Of a stretch of 64,000 nt of DNA, positions 26,037 to 35,714 are shown piece by piece. The notes under the pieces are model-generated. The model had not been told where the DNA came from, did not search any database, and worked only from the letters and a program-made list of their open reading frames with translations. The stretch lies in the NCBI RefSeq assembly GCF_008369935.1, contig NZ_VTUZ01000013.1, positions 62,001-126,000 on the forward strand, written 5' to 3'. This DNA is from Paraburkholderia panacisoli (GTDB lineage Bacteria; Pseudomonadota; Gammaproteobacteria; Burkholderiales; Burkholderiaceae). Positions within the stretch are counted from its first letter, which is position 1, and each line of letters starts with the position of its first letter. A program made the position numbers and the translations under genes.

Positions 26037-26239
26037 ATGCGTAGCAGCAATGCAGGCAGATGAAATAGGCGAACCGGGCGCGCAAAAGACAACTTGAAAG
26101 CAGATAGGGCGCCGGGCAGCAAAGCGGACGCGCGCCGACTTTCATCGGACCTTTGATGCCCCGGCGCGGGCGCGGTAGACCGGGCTTTGGCATCGAGTGC
26201 AGAATATGGCGATGAGAACGGCGGCGCTCGCGGGGAGAT

Positions 26240-28396
26240 ATGGCTCTGGACAGGTTGGATGCAGGGTGGAGCGGGCTGCGTGAGGTGCGGCGTAGCGTGG
26301 TGCTGCGACTGCTCGCGACAGTGCTGGCCTTCAGCTGCGCGATTACCCTGATTCTGACGGCGCTCCAGCTGTATCGCGACTACCAGCACGGCATCGAGCA
26401 GATCCAGAACCGTCTCGTCGATATCGACCGCAGCTACCGCGACAGCCTGGGTGAAGCGCTATGGCGCCTCGATCAGCCGCAATTGAAGCTGGAGCTGGAA
26501 GGGATGCTGCGTCTCGCGGATATCAGCGCCGCCGAAGTCCGCGAATTTCCGGCGGTCGGCTCGTCGATGGTCGTGACCGCGGGCGTGCGCATGCCTAGCA
26601 TGACGGTGGCGCGCGAATTTCCGATCCTGTACCGCGTGAAGGAGAAGGTCGAGCGGATCGGCACGCTCTATGTCGAGGCGACGCTCTCCAATCTCTATCA
26701 CGACCTGACGCGCACCGCGCTCGTGATACTCGTGAGCCAGGCTGCGAATACGTTTCTCGTTGCGCTTTTCACGTTCTATATTCTTTCCCGGCTCGTTACG
26801 CGGCATCTCGCGGCAATCGCATGCAGTGTCAGTGACTACGACTTTCATGAGCCGCCACGGCCGTTCGTGCTGCAACGCTCGCCGTCGAAGGAACCTGACG
26901 AACTCGACCGGGTGGTATCGGCGCTCAACGCAATGGGCATGCGGCTGCATCGCGCGTATCTCGACGAACGTGAAGCCGCTGTCGAGCGGGAAGCGCGGCG
27001 CGCGGCGGAAGCGGCCAATCGCGCGAAGGGCGAGTTCCTCGCCAATCTGAGCCACGAACTGCGCACGCCGCTCAATGGGATTCTCGGCTACGCGCAGATC
27101 TTGCGCCGCGACGGCACCTTGACCATCCGTCAGCGCGACGGCGTCGGCGTGATCCAGCAAAGCGGCGAACATCTGTTGACCTTGATCGATGAGACGCTGG
27201 ATTTCGCGAAAGTCGAAGCGGGCAAGCTGCGCATCGAGATTGGCGACGTGCCGCTCGCGGGACTCGTGGATACGATCCGGGAGATCATCGGTGTGAAGGC
27301 GGAGCAGCGGCAGCTGAACTTCGCCTGCACGGTTGCCGCCGGCACGCCGTCCGGTGTGCGTGCCGACGAACGCCGCTTGCGCCAGGTGTTGCTCAATCTG
27401 CTATCGAACGCCGTCAAGTTCACCGACCGCGGCAGCGTGCGCCTTTCTATCGGACGCAGCGAAAACGGCGCGGTCCGCTTTGAAGTGCGCGATACGGGCA
27501 TCGGCATTCGTGCAGAGCATCAAGAGACAATCTTTATGCCGTTCGAGCAGGCAAGCGGCTCGGAGCGCCGCTCGGGAGGCACAGGGCTGGGCCTTGCGAT
27601 CAGCAGGCAGTTCGTGCGCGCGATGGGCGCTGAGATACACGTCGAGAGCGAGGCCGGTCAGGGTAGCGTCTTCTGGTTCGAGTTGCCGTCCGCAGTCGTC
27701 GAGCAGGATGCAGGCAAATCCGCGGGGCCTGCGTCGATTGTCACCGGCTACGAGGGGCCGCGCCGCAAGGTGCTCATGATCGACGACGTGCAGGTCAATC
27801 GGGCGGTCGTCGTCGAATTGCTGACGCGCATCGGTTTCGCCGCCGCCGAGTCCGCGAACGGCAGCGACGGCATCGCGACGGCGCTGGCTGAACATCCCGA
27901 TCTGATCCTGACAGATATCGTGATGCCCGGTATCGACGGTCTCGAAGTGACGCGGCGTCTGCGCGCCGTGCCGGAGTTCGCGGACGTGCCGATCATTGCG
28001 ATATCGGCGACGCCGTTCGGCGTGGACGGCGCGATGAGTCTCGATGCCGGTGCCAACGCGTTCATCACGAAGCCGGTCGACTTCGATGTATTGCTCGCGC
28101 ACATGACGACATTGCTCGGGCTGACGTGGATTTACGCTGCGGCGCAGCCGGAAGCACCGCTCGACGCGCCCGAGACGTTCCCCAGCGGGATGCCCGCCGA
28201 CGCGATGAGTGAACTGCGTCAGCTTGCGCGCGACGGCAACATGCGGGGCATCGTGCAATGGGCGGAGCGAATCGCGGCGAGTGATCCGCCGCATGCGGCG
28301 TTTGCGGCGCGATTGCGTCAACTGGCACGGGCCTACCAGTCGAAGGCGATCTTGCATCTGGTGGAGCGGTATTTCGAAGGGAACACGACATCATGA
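26240..28396 (+). CDS. Hybrid sensor histidine kinase with receiver domain
   Basis: A 718-residue membrane kinase. Two helices (about 20-45 and 153-180) flank a 110-residue periplasmic domain, followed by a linker. The HisKA domain has SHELRTPLNGILGYAQ (phospho-acceptor His near 271). The HATPase has the N, G1 and G2 boxes (LLSNAVKFT, DTGIGI, GGTGLGLAIS). A receiver domain (about 515-635) has the acceptor Asp in LILTDIVMPGIDG. The C-terminal 90 residues are helical. Its stop overlaps the next gene's start (ATGA). With the adjoining kinase and NarL-type regulator it forms a phosphorelay operon. Confidence 0.93.
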   Translation: MALDRLDAGWSGLREVRRSVVLRLLATVLAFSCAITLILTALQLYRDYQHGIEQIQNRLVDIDRSYRDSLGEALWRLDQPQLKLELEGMLRLADISAAEVREFPAVGSSMVVTAGVRMPSMTVAREFPILYRVKEKVERIGTLYVEATLSNLYHDLTRTALVILVSQAANTFLVALFTFYILSRLVTRHLAAIACSVSDYDFHEPPRPFVLQRSPSKEPDELDRVVSALNAMGMRLHRAYLDEREAAVEREARRAAEAANRAKGEFLANLSHELRTPLNGILGYAQILRRDGTLTIRQRDGVGVIQQSGEHLLTLIDETLDFAKVEAGKLRIEIGDVPLAGLVDTIREIIGVKAEQRQLNFACTVAAGTPSGVRADERRLRQVLLNLLSNAVKFTDRGSVRLSIGRSENGAVRFEVRDTGIGIRAEHQETIFMPFEQASGSERRSGGTGLGLAISRQFVRAMGAEIHVESEAGQGSVFWFELPSAVVEQDAGKSAGPASIVTGYEGPRRKVLMIDDVQVNRAVVVELLTRIGFAAAESANGSDGIATALAEHPDLILTDIVMPGIDGLEVTRRLRAVPEFADVPIIAISATPFGVDGAMSLDAGANAFITKPVDFDVLLAHMTTLLGLTWIYAAAQPEAPLDAPETFPSGMPADAMSELRQLARDGNMRGIVQWAERIAASDPPHAAFAARLRQLARAYQSKAILHLVERYFEGNTTS

Positions 28397-30018
28397 GCGA
28401 GCTCGCTGCTACCGTCGCGCAGACGGGCACGATCCTGATCGTCGACGATACGCCCGCCAATCTGGGGGTAGTGGTCGACAGTCTCGAAGCACGCGGCATA
28501 CGCGTGCTGGTTGCGCTCGACGGAGTCGAGGCGCTCGAACGCGCGTCGTTCTCGCAACCCGACCTGATCCTGCTTGACGTGAAGATGCCCGGCATCGACG
28601 GATTCGAGACGTGTCGCCGGTTGAAACGGGAGGAACGCACACGCGACATCGCTGTCATTTTCATGACCTCGCTGACGGGAGACGAGGACAGGGTCGAAGG
28701 GTTTTCGGCGGGCGGCGTCGACTACGTCACCAAGCCGTTGCGCGTCGACGAAATGCTGGCGCGGGTCGGCGTACATCTCGAGTTGCGGGCGATGCACAAG
28801 CGGCTCGTCGCGCAAAACCGGCATCTGCTCGCCGAAGTAGCCGTACGCAAGGAGACGGAAGCCGCGCTGTCGCAGGCGCGCGACGATCTCGAACGGCGGG
28901 TTGTGTTGCGCACGGAAGAACTGGCGCGCGCCAATGCGAAACTGCAGGGCCAGATCGACGAGCGCAGGCGCGCGGACGCGCGTTTGCAGGCGAGCGAGGC
29001 GCGCTGTCGCGCGATCGTCGAGACGAGCCCTGTGCCGCTATGCATCACATCCATGCCGGACGGGCACATCCTTTATACGAACGAACCGTTGCGCGCACTC
29101 TTCGGCATGGGGGAAGGCATGACAGCCAACATCGCGGATTTTTATGTCGACCCCTTGGAGCGCGAAAATCTGGTCGATCATCTGCGAACGGAAGGTAGCC
29201 TGAGAAATGCGGAGGTTCAATTCAGGCGTCCTGACGGAACCCAGTTCTGGGCAATTGCAACCGCGCGCGTCGCGACCTACGACGAGTCCCCGGCGGTCTA
29301 TGTCGGTCTGAACGACATCACAGGACGCAAGCGGATGGAACAGGAACTGGTCGAATCACGCGAGCAGCAGCGGGAGCTTTCCGCGTACATGGAGGCGATT
29401 CGTGAAGACGAAAGAAAACGCATCGCGATGGAGATTCACGACGAACTGGGTCAGTTGCTGACGGCACTCAAGATGGACGTTTCATTGCTCAGAATGCGCC
29501 TCGCGCACGATCAAGAAGCGATGAAGAAAGCCGACGACATGCGCGAACTGGTCGAAGGCACGATCTGGATGGTGCGCAACGTCGCGAACCATCTGCGTCC
29601 CGCTGCGCTGAACTTCGGAATCGTGTCGGCGCTGGAGTGGCTGGTCCAGGATTTCAACCGGCGCAACCGCATTGGGTGCGAATTGCGCATTGCCGGCGGC
29701 GAACCCATGCTGTCCGACGCGCATGCGACAGCCGTTTTTCGCATCGTGCAGGCGTCGCTGACGAACGTGGCCCGGCACTCCGACGCAACGCGCGTAGACG
29801 TCATGCTGGCCTCGACGGCTGCAAAGCTCGAACTGCATGTGCGCGACAATGGCCGCGGTTTCAACCAGCAGGCGGCGCGCCGCGATTATTCGTACGGGCT
29901 GCTCGGCATGAACGAGCGGGCGCGACTGATCGGCGGCTCACTGTCGATCGACAGCACGCCCGGCAGAGGCACCACGGTTTCGATTCATATTCCACTCGAT
30001 CGCGGCACTCGAACATGA
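28393..30018 (+). CDS. Receiver-PAS-histidine kinase (HisKA_3) protein
   Basis: A 541-residue soluble protein. An N-terminal receiver (about 12-130, acceptor Asp in LILLDVKMPGIDG) is followed by a coiled coil (about 135-195), a PAS domain (about 200-320) and a NarX/DesK-type HisKA_3 dimerisation domain with ERKRIAMEIHDELGQLL (His near 350). An HATPase with DNGRGF and GLLGMNERARLIGG ends the protein. The receiver-first layout means it can accept phosphate from the hybrid kinase upstream and pass signal to the NarL-type regulator downstream. It overlaps both neighbours by four bases, so all three are translated together. Confidence 0.93.
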   Translation: MSELAATVAQTGTILIVDDTPANLGVVVDSLEARGIRVLVALDGVEALERASFSQPDLILLDVKMPGIDGFETCRRLKREERTRDIAVIFMTSLTGDEDRVEGFSAGGVDYVTKPLRVDEMLARVGVHLELRAMHKRLVAQNRHLLAEVAVRKETEAALSQARDDLERRVVLRTEELARANAKLQGQIDERRRADARLQASEARCRAIVETSPVPLCITSMPDGHILYTNEPLRALFGMGEGMTANIADFYVDPLERENLVDHLRTEGSLRNAEVQFRRPDGTQFWAIATARVATYDESPAVYVGLNDITGRKRMEQELVESREQQRELSAYMEAIREDERKRIAMEIHDELGQLLTALKMDVSLLRMRLAHDQEAMKKADDMRELVEGTIWMVRNVANHLRPAALNFGIVSALEWLVQDFNRRNRIGCELRIAGGEPMLSDAHATAVFRIVQASLTNVARHSDATRVDVMLASTAAKLELHVRDNGRGFNQQAARRDYSYGLLGMNERARLIGGSLSIDSTPGRGTTVSIHIPLDRGTRT

Positions 30019-30647
30019 TCCGGATACTCATTGCCGACGATCACGCGATTGTCCGCGGCGGACTCAAGCAGATCATCGCGACAACCAGCGATATCGTCGT
30101 CGCGGCGGAAGCGGCGCAAGGCTCGGAAGTCGTCGACAAACTACGCACCTGCGCCGTCGATCTGCTGTTGCTCGACATGACCATGCCCGGTATCAGCGGA
30201 GTCGATCTGATCCGGCGAGTGCGCGCCGAGCAGCCGGCGTTGCCCGTTCTGGTGCTGAGCATCCACGATGAGGCGCAGGTGGCCTCGCGCGCGCTGCGCG
30301 CCGGCGCGACGGGCTATCTGACGAAGGACAGTGACCCGGACGTGCTGCTAGCGGCGATTCGCAAGCTCGCGGACGGCGGGCGCTTCATCGACCCGAAGCT
30401 CGTCGATGCAATGGTGTTCGAAACGCATCGCGGCGACGTGCCGCCGCATGAAGTGTTGTCCGACCGCGAGTTTCAGGTGCTGCAGATGCTGGCTGCGGGA
30501 AAGAGCATCAACGAGATCGCTGACACCTGTGCGCTCAGCGCAAAAACGATCAGCACGCACAAGATGCGGCTAATGCAGAAGCTGGGCCTCTCGAACAACG
30601 CCGAGGTTATCCGTTATGCGATCCGGCATGGACTGATCGCAGAGTAG
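30015..30647 (+). CDS. NarL/FixJ-family response regulator
   Basis: A 210-residue regulator with a receiver domain (acceptor Asp in LLLLDMTMPGISG near residue 54, Lys in YLTKDS) and a C-terminal LuxR-type helix-turn-helix (about 145-205: LSDREFQVLQMLAAGKSINE, CALSAKTISTHK). It starts within the stop of the HisKA_3 kinase gene and is its expected partner. The target promoters are unknown. The binding-protein gene 217 bases downstream is a plausible target. Confidence 0.94.
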   Translation: MIRILIADDHAIVRGGLKQIIATTSDIVVAAEAAQGSEVVDKLRTCAVDLLLLDMTMPGISGVDLIRRVRAEQPALPVLVLSIHDEAQVASRALRAGATGYLTKDSDPDVLLAAIRKLADGGRFIDPKLVDAMVFETHRGDVPPHEVLSDREFQVLQMLAAGKSINEIADTCALSAKTISTHKMRLMQKLGLSNNAEVIRYAIRHGLIAE

Positions 30648-30864
30648 CAAGCGGACATGCCGATGATGCAATGCATCAGTTGTCGTTCAGGAAAGTCTTA
30701 GGCTTCGTGGACGACACGTGAAATGAAAGCGTGAAGTAAGTGATAAGTTAGCTTTCCGTCAGCGGGTTTGTCCGACTGTTGTCCCGGTACGGCCGGTGCC
30801 ACGATCTCATTAGCCTCGGTTTCTCACGAGCCATCCGCACGACCCGCTTTAGTCATTCGTATTT

Positions 30865-31749
30865 ATGCATCGAAGGCGCTTTATCTTCGCGGCCGCAGCC
30901 GCCGCGAGCGCGGCGCTCGCCGCGCGGGCTGCACCGGCCGGGCATTTCGAAATCATCTATCCACAGATCCGCCCGGGCCGGGACGTGCACGCGGCGTTCG
31001 CGCTGGCCACGCTGGATCTCGCCATGAAGGCGGCCAACGCGTCCTATACCGCACACGAGCTCGATCTCGTCATGGAACGCGGCAGGGCGCTCGCCGAACT
31101 CGCGTCGGGAACCACGATCAACCTGCACTGGACGAGCATGGAGGCACAGGCCGAGCGCGGACTGAATGTCGTCCACATACCCATTCATCGGGGGCTGATC
31201 GGATTTCGGTTGTTTCTGATCAGAGAGGATCGTCAGCGTGATTTCGACGGAATCGATACGCTGGAGGATCTCCGGTCGATGACGGGCGTACAGGGACTCG
31301 GCTGGGTCGATGCCGACATCATGCGCCACGCAGGCCTTTCGGTGCAGACGACTTCCAGCTACGAAACGATCTTCAGGATGGTCGAAGGCAGACGGGTCGA
31401 CTATTTCCCGCGCGGCGTGATCGAGGTTTATCCGGAACTGGACTCGCGCCAAGGCACGGAGTCTGGCCTCGCTGTCGAGAATCATTTGCTGCTGGCCTAT
31501 CGCTCTGATTTTCTGTTCTACGTGTCGCCGAGCCAGGAGGAGCTGGCGGCGACGATCGCACGCGGCTTCACAGCGGCGTGGCGCGATGGATCGTATCTGA
31601 AACTGTTCAACTCGCATCCGTATATCCAGAACGGGTTGAAGCGCGCGAACCTGAGCAGCAGAAAGGTACTCTGGATCGACAATCCGTTTCTATCCGATGA
31701 AGACCGGGCCATTCCTGAGATGTACTGGGTGCGTCTGGCGGGCGTGTGA
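30865..31749 (+). CDS. Periplasmic solute-binding-like protein without permease
   Basis: A 294-residue protein with a Tat-like or Sec signal peptide (MHRRRFIFAAAAAASAALA, then A-rich to ARA). The mature part follows the family 3 solute-binding fold: lobe 1 with FALATLDLAMKAAN, RALAELASGTTINLHW and the hinge region, lobe 2 with GWVDADIMRHAGLSVQTTS and a return to LLLAYRSDFLFYV. It ends with IPEMYWVRLAGV. No ABC permease or ATPase is nearby. The position after the kinase-regulator operon suggests a sensory role, such as presenting a ligand to the hybrid kinase. Confidence 0.8.
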   Translation: MHRRRFIFAAAAAASAALAARAAPAGHFEIIYPQIRPGRDVHAAFALATLDLAMKAANASYTAHELDLVMERGRALAELASGTTINLHWTSMEAQAERGLNVVHIPIHRGLIGFRLFLIREDRQRDFDGIDTLEDLRSMTGVQGLGWVDADIMRHAGLSVQTTSSYETIFRMVEGRRVDYFPRGVIEVYPELDSRQGTESGLAVENHLLLAYRSDFLFYVSPSQEELAATIARGFTAAWRDGSYLKLFNSHPYIQNGLKRANLSSRKVLWIDNPFLSDEDRAIPEMYWVRLAGV

Positions 31750-31971
31750 GCACCCGTTCCCGGCTCGAAAGTACGCATCCCCATACAGCGAGAGCGCGGC
31801 GGCACGGGACGGCCTGACGCTGCCGCGTCGGACGTACTCGGGATAAACCCGCAATCAAGATAGAATGCGCATCTGCGAAAGCGTCGAGAAGGATTTGCGT
31901 CCATAGAATTTCCGGTGGCCGGTCTATCACGCGCCCATTGCCGACAGGGCATATAACGGAGACACCCACCA

Positions 31972-33012
31972 ATGAATCGTCGTTTGGCGCGGCTCTCGCG
32001 CCTCGCTCGTGCCGCCGCCGCGGCGTCGCTTACATTCTGTCTACTGCTAAAGCCGGCCGCGTTCGCACAGGCGGGCGCGCCAGAAAAGATCGTGATCATG
32101 GTAGGCGGCATCACCAAGCTCATTTATCTGCCGGTACGTTTGACCGAACAGCTAGGCTACTTCAAGGCTGAGGGGCTAGATGTCGAACTGCTGTCGCAAC
32201 CGGCGGGTGTCGATGCAGAGACCGAACTGCTCACGGGTGCCGTGCAAGGTGTGGTGGGCTTCTACGATCACACGATCTATCTGCAGGCCAAGGGCGAGGA
32301 GGTGAAGACCATCGTTGTGTTCGGCCAGGTGCCGGGGGAAGTCGCACTGGTGGCGAGCAGAGCGGCCGGCTCAATCAAAAGCATGGCCGACGTGAAGGGT
32401 AAAACGCTCGGCGTCACGGGGCTCGGTTCCTCGACTCACTTCCTGACGCAGTATCTGGCGTATCTGAATGGCGTGCCTGCTTCGCAGTACACCGTGCTGC
32501 CGGTCGGCGCGGACAGTAGCTTCATTGCCGCAATCCGGCAAGGTCGCATCGACGTTGGCATGACGACTGAGCCGACCGTGTCGCAGTTGCTGAAAAATGG
32601 CGACGCCAGGGTGCTCGTGGACATGCGCAACGTCGAAGGCACGCGCGCCGCGCTCGGCGGCACCTATCCGGCATCGAGCCTGTACATGCAAACCGCGTGG
32701 CTCGAGGCGAATCCCAAGGAAGCAGCCGGACTCGCGCGGGCTTTTGTGAGGACGCTGCAATACCTGCATACGCACAGCGCCGAAGAGATCGCCGCGCGGA
32801 TGCCGAAAGACTATGCCGGTAACGACAAGGCGCTCTACGTGAGCGCGTTGAACGCCTCGCTGCCGATGTACACCGCCGACGGCAAGATGCCGGCCGACGG
32901 GCCGCCAACGGTGCTCAAGGTGCTGTCCGGTTTCAGCCCGTCGGTCAAGGGTCGTCATATCGATTTGTCGCGCACCTTTACCAATCGGTTCGTCGACGAC
33001 GTGAAGCCATAA
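31972..33012 (+). CDS. NitT/TauT-type (SsuA/THI5-like) substrate-binding protein
   Basis: A 346-residue protein with a signal peptide (about 1-33, ending AFAQA). The mature part has the NMT1/THI5-like pattern: YLPVRLTEQLGYFKAEGLDV near the start, MADVKGKTLGVTGLGSSTHF and a VGADSSFIAAIRQGRIDVGM segment. Relatives bind sulfonates, nitrate or thiamine precursors for ABC import. No permease or ATPase gene follows. Instead a sensor kinase gene begins 26 bases after its stop, so this protein is likely the periplasmic input for that kinase. Confidence 0.88.
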   Translation: MNRRLARLSRLARAAAAASLTFCLLLKPAAFAQAGAPEKIVIMVGGITKLIYLPVRLTEQLGYFKAEGLDVELLSQPAGVDAETELLTGAVQGVVGFYDHTIYLQAKGEEVKTIVVFGQVPGEVALVASRAAGSIKSMADVKGKTLGVTGLGSSTHFLTQYLAYLNGVPASQYTVLPVGADSSFIAAIRQGRIDVGMTTEPTVSQLLKNGDARVLVDMRNVEGTRAALGGTYPASSLYMQTAWLEANPKEAAGLARAFVRTLQYLHTHSAEEIAARMPKDYAGNDKALYVSALNASLPMYTADGKMPADGPPTVLKVLSGFSPSVKGRHIDLSRTFTNRFVDDVKP

Positions 33013-33038
33013 CGCTGTCTTGAAGGGGGCGACACATC

Positions 33039-34421
33039 GTGTTTGCAGGCAGTTTGCGCGGACGTTTGCTGTGGTGGCTTTTGCTGCCTCTGGCCGCGTT
33101 CGTTTCTATTTCCGGCGTGATCTCATACCGCTTTGCGCAGACCACGGCCGACCTGGTGCAGGACAACGCATTGCTTTCGTCGATGCGTATCATTGGCGAG
33201 GATATCGATTGGGATAACGGCTCGGTCTCGATCCAGATTCCGCCGGCCGCGCTTGAACTCTTCGAGTCGCCCGAGCAGGACAGTGTCTTCTATCGTGTCG
33301 AGGCGAGCGGCCACCGCCTGCTGGCAGGGACTCTCGAATTGCCGCTTCCGCCGCGCGCGGGGGACAGCCCGACGCTCTATTCCACACGCCTCGACGATGG
33401 CCGCGTGGTGCGCGCGGTCGCCTACGTGCGCCAGCTGTACGATTCCGGGCGCACCGAAAAAGTCGTCGTGGCGGTCGCGAAGACCGAAGGCTCACGGGAT
33501 GCTATGGTGTGGCACCTGTTGCGTCCACAGCTGTTCGGCGAAGTACTGACACTGTTGCTCGCGATGGTTTTTGTCTACCTCGGTCTGACCTTCGAATTGC
33601 TGCCTCTGATGAAGGTGAAAGATGACGTCGCCAATCGCAACCCATCGCAACTCGAACCGATTCGCGTCGCTCGCCTGCACGTCGAACTGAGGCCTATCGT
33701 CGAGGCCATCAATCAGTGCATCGCACGCATGGGCCAGCAAGCGGCGACCCAGCGACAATTCATCTCCGATGCGGCGCATCAATTGCGCACGCCACTGGCG
33801 CTGCTCGCCGCGCAAATTCAGTACGCGCGGCAGCGCGACAATCGCGACCCATCGCTCGCCGACGCGTTGGCCGGTATGCATAAAAGCAGCCGCAAGCTCA
33901 CCACGTTGACCAACAAACTCCTGTTGCTTGCACAGGCCGAATCGGCCACGCCGTCCAGCGCGCGTGAGCGTGTCGATCTGAGCGCGTTGATTGCGGGCGT
34001 GTTGGAGGAACTGATTGCTTTCGCTCAGTCGCACGAGATCGATCTGGGCGCGGAACTGGAAGACGGCTTGCATGTCACTGGCGACGAAGCACTGACTGCC
34101 GCACTCGTCACCAATCTCGTCGACAATGCGCTGCGCTATACGCAAGCGGGCGGTCGCGTCACGGTGCAAACGCTACGCAGCCATGACAGGGCGATCGTGC
34201 GCGTCATCGACAATGGGCCCGGCATCAAAGCCGAAGCACGGGCACGCGTGTTCGAGCGTTTCTATCGTGCATCGAACCACGCTGAGGGAACGGGACTCGG
34301 GTTGCCGATCGTACGGGAGATTGCCCACCGGCAAGGCGGCACCGTCACGCTCGAATCGAATGAGGACGGTGTCGGCCTGGTTGCCACCGTCGAGATGCGC
34401 TTATGGGCTGGCGCGGCGTGA
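33039..34421 (+). CDS. TctE/QseC-type sensor histidine kinase
   Basis: A 460-residue kinase starting at a GTG with AGGGGG upstream. It has a helix near 8-30, an extracytoplasmic 2CSK_N-like domain (about 31-165) as in TctE, and a second helix (about 168-190). The HisKA domain has SDAAHQLRTPLALLAAQ (His near 247). The HATPase has VDNALRYT, DNGPGI and GTGLGLPIV. TctE kinases respond to tricarboxylates together with a periplasmic protein. Here the binding-protein gene just upstream would fill that role. The response regulator follows 34 bases downstream. Confidence 0.93.
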   Translation: MFAGSLRGRLLWWLLLPLAAFVSISGVISYRFAQTTADLVQDNALLSSMRIIGEDIDWDNGSVSIQIPPAALELFESPEQDSVFYRVEASGHRLLAGTLELPLPPRAGDSPTLYSTRLDDGRVVRAVAYVRQLYDSGRTEKVVVAVAKTEGSRDAMVWHLLRPQLFGEVLTLLLAMVFVYLGLTFELLPLMKVKDDVANRNPSQLEPIRVARLHVELRPIVEAINQCIARMGQQAATQRQFISDAAHQLRTPLALLAAQIQYARQRDNRDPSLADALAGMHKSSRKLTTLTNKLLLLAQAESATPSSARERVDLSALIAGVLEELIAFAQSHEIDLGAELEDGLHVTGDEALTAALVTNLVDNALRYTQAGGRVTVQTLRSHDRAIVRVIDNGPGIKAEARARVFERFYRASNHAEGTGLGLPIVREIAHRQGGTVTLESNEDGVGLVATVEMRLWAGAA

Positions 34422-34455
34422 TGCGCGTCTGGATGCGACGGAACGGGAGAAAACG

Positions 34456-35151
34456 ATGAAATTGCTGCTGGTTGAGGATGACGCCGATCTCGCGCGCTGG
34501 GTAATGAATCTGATGCAGGTCGAGCAATTCGTGATCGATTGGGCGCAGAACGGCGAACAGGCCGAAACACTACTCGGCGCGCAGTGCTATGACGCCGTGT
34601 TGCTCGATCTGCGCTTGCCCGGTATCAGCGGCAAGGACGTGCTCGCGCGTCTGCGCCGCAAACGCGATAACGTGCCGGTTCTCATGCTCACCGCGAACGG
34701 TTCGACTGACGACAAGGTTGCCTGCTTCTCGGCCGGCGCCGATGACTACGTCGTCAAACCGTTCGACGCACGCGAACTGGTTGCGCGCATCAAGGCGTTG
34801 ATCCGCCGGCAGGCGGCCGGCGACAAGGGCCAGTTGATCGAATGCGGCAATTTGCGCTACATGTTCGACTCGCGTGAATTCGTGCTGCGAGATGAACCGA
34901 TGCGGTTGCGCCGCCGCGAACACGCCATTCTTGAAACGTTGATGCTGAAGCTGGGCAAGACGGTTTCGAAGTCTACGTTGATGGATAAAGTCTTTACGCT
35001 CGACGACGAAGCCAGTGCCGACGCGATCGATATTTATATCCATCGTCTGCGCAAACATCTCGCGGAATCGAGTGCGAAGATCATGACCTTGCGAGGTCTT
35101 GGCTACATCCTGCGTGAAGAAGAGTCGAGCGATGCGTTTGCCGCCACGTGA
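34456..35151 (+). CDS. OmpR-family response regulator
   Basis: A 231-residue regulator: receiver domain with EDDADLARW acid pocket, acceptor Asp in VLLDLRLPGISG near residue 50 and Lys in YVVKPF; winged helix-turn-helix C-terminal domain (about 130-225) with REHAILETLMLKLGKTVSKS and a DIYIHRLRKHL recognition helix. It is the partner of the TctE-like kinase. In TctDE-type systems the regulator activates a transport operon; no such operon is on this side, so its targets lie elsewhere or are the binding-protein gene itself. Confidence 0.94.
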   Translation: MKLLLVEDDADLARWVMNLMQVEQFVIDWAQNGEQAETLLGAQCYDAVLLDLRLPGISGKDVLARLRRKRDNVPVLMLTANGSTDDKVACFSAGADDYVVKPFDARELVARIKALIRRQAAGDKGQLIECGNLRYMFDSREFVLRDEPMRLRRREHAILETLMLKLGKTVSKSTLMDKVFTLDDEASADAIDIYIHRLRKHLAESSAKIMTLRGLGYILREEESSDAFAAT

Positions 35152-35714
35152 CGAGACGGACAGGTAATCGGATCGACTGGCTCTGCATTGTCAATATCAT
35201 TGTGTTGAGTGTTTTCACCGACGTCTACCGCGAATCCGCGAAAGAGGCGTGACGGGTTGGTCTGGCTATCCTTGGTTCTGCTACTCAAGTGGATATCAGG
35301 CGTTGCAAGCAACAAGTCATGAACCAATATAAAGGGTTACGGATTGGACCCACGCGGCATTGGCTCCCGGATATGCGCGGGCAGCCCACCCGAACAAAAC
35401 GCGAGTTGCGCCCCCGCCTCCAACGTGTACGTGATGCATGGCCATTCCTGCAACGCCGGGCCATGTTGCAAGTGCGTTTTCAGACAGCGGGGTCATCGTA
35501 AATTAAAAGATTAGTCTGGTGAAGTTTTCTTCGTACAAAATGGCGAATTGATGCATTTCAGTTTATCGGTCGCGTGTTGCACGATCCAGTGCGCATAGTT
35601 CAGGCTGCTGCGAATCAGATGTTCGTTGCAGATCTGCGGTGTCGATTGGAGATGAATTCGATTCGCCCAGATATTGAAACCTACCTAAGCTCGACGCCAG
35701 GTGGCCTCGATGCA
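35152..35714. other. Non-coding stretch between convergent operons
   Basis: About 560 bases without a recognisable gene; short frames on both strands lack family resemblance. The segment 35500-35560 is AT-rich. No hairpin with a T run stands out. Confidence 0.45.
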
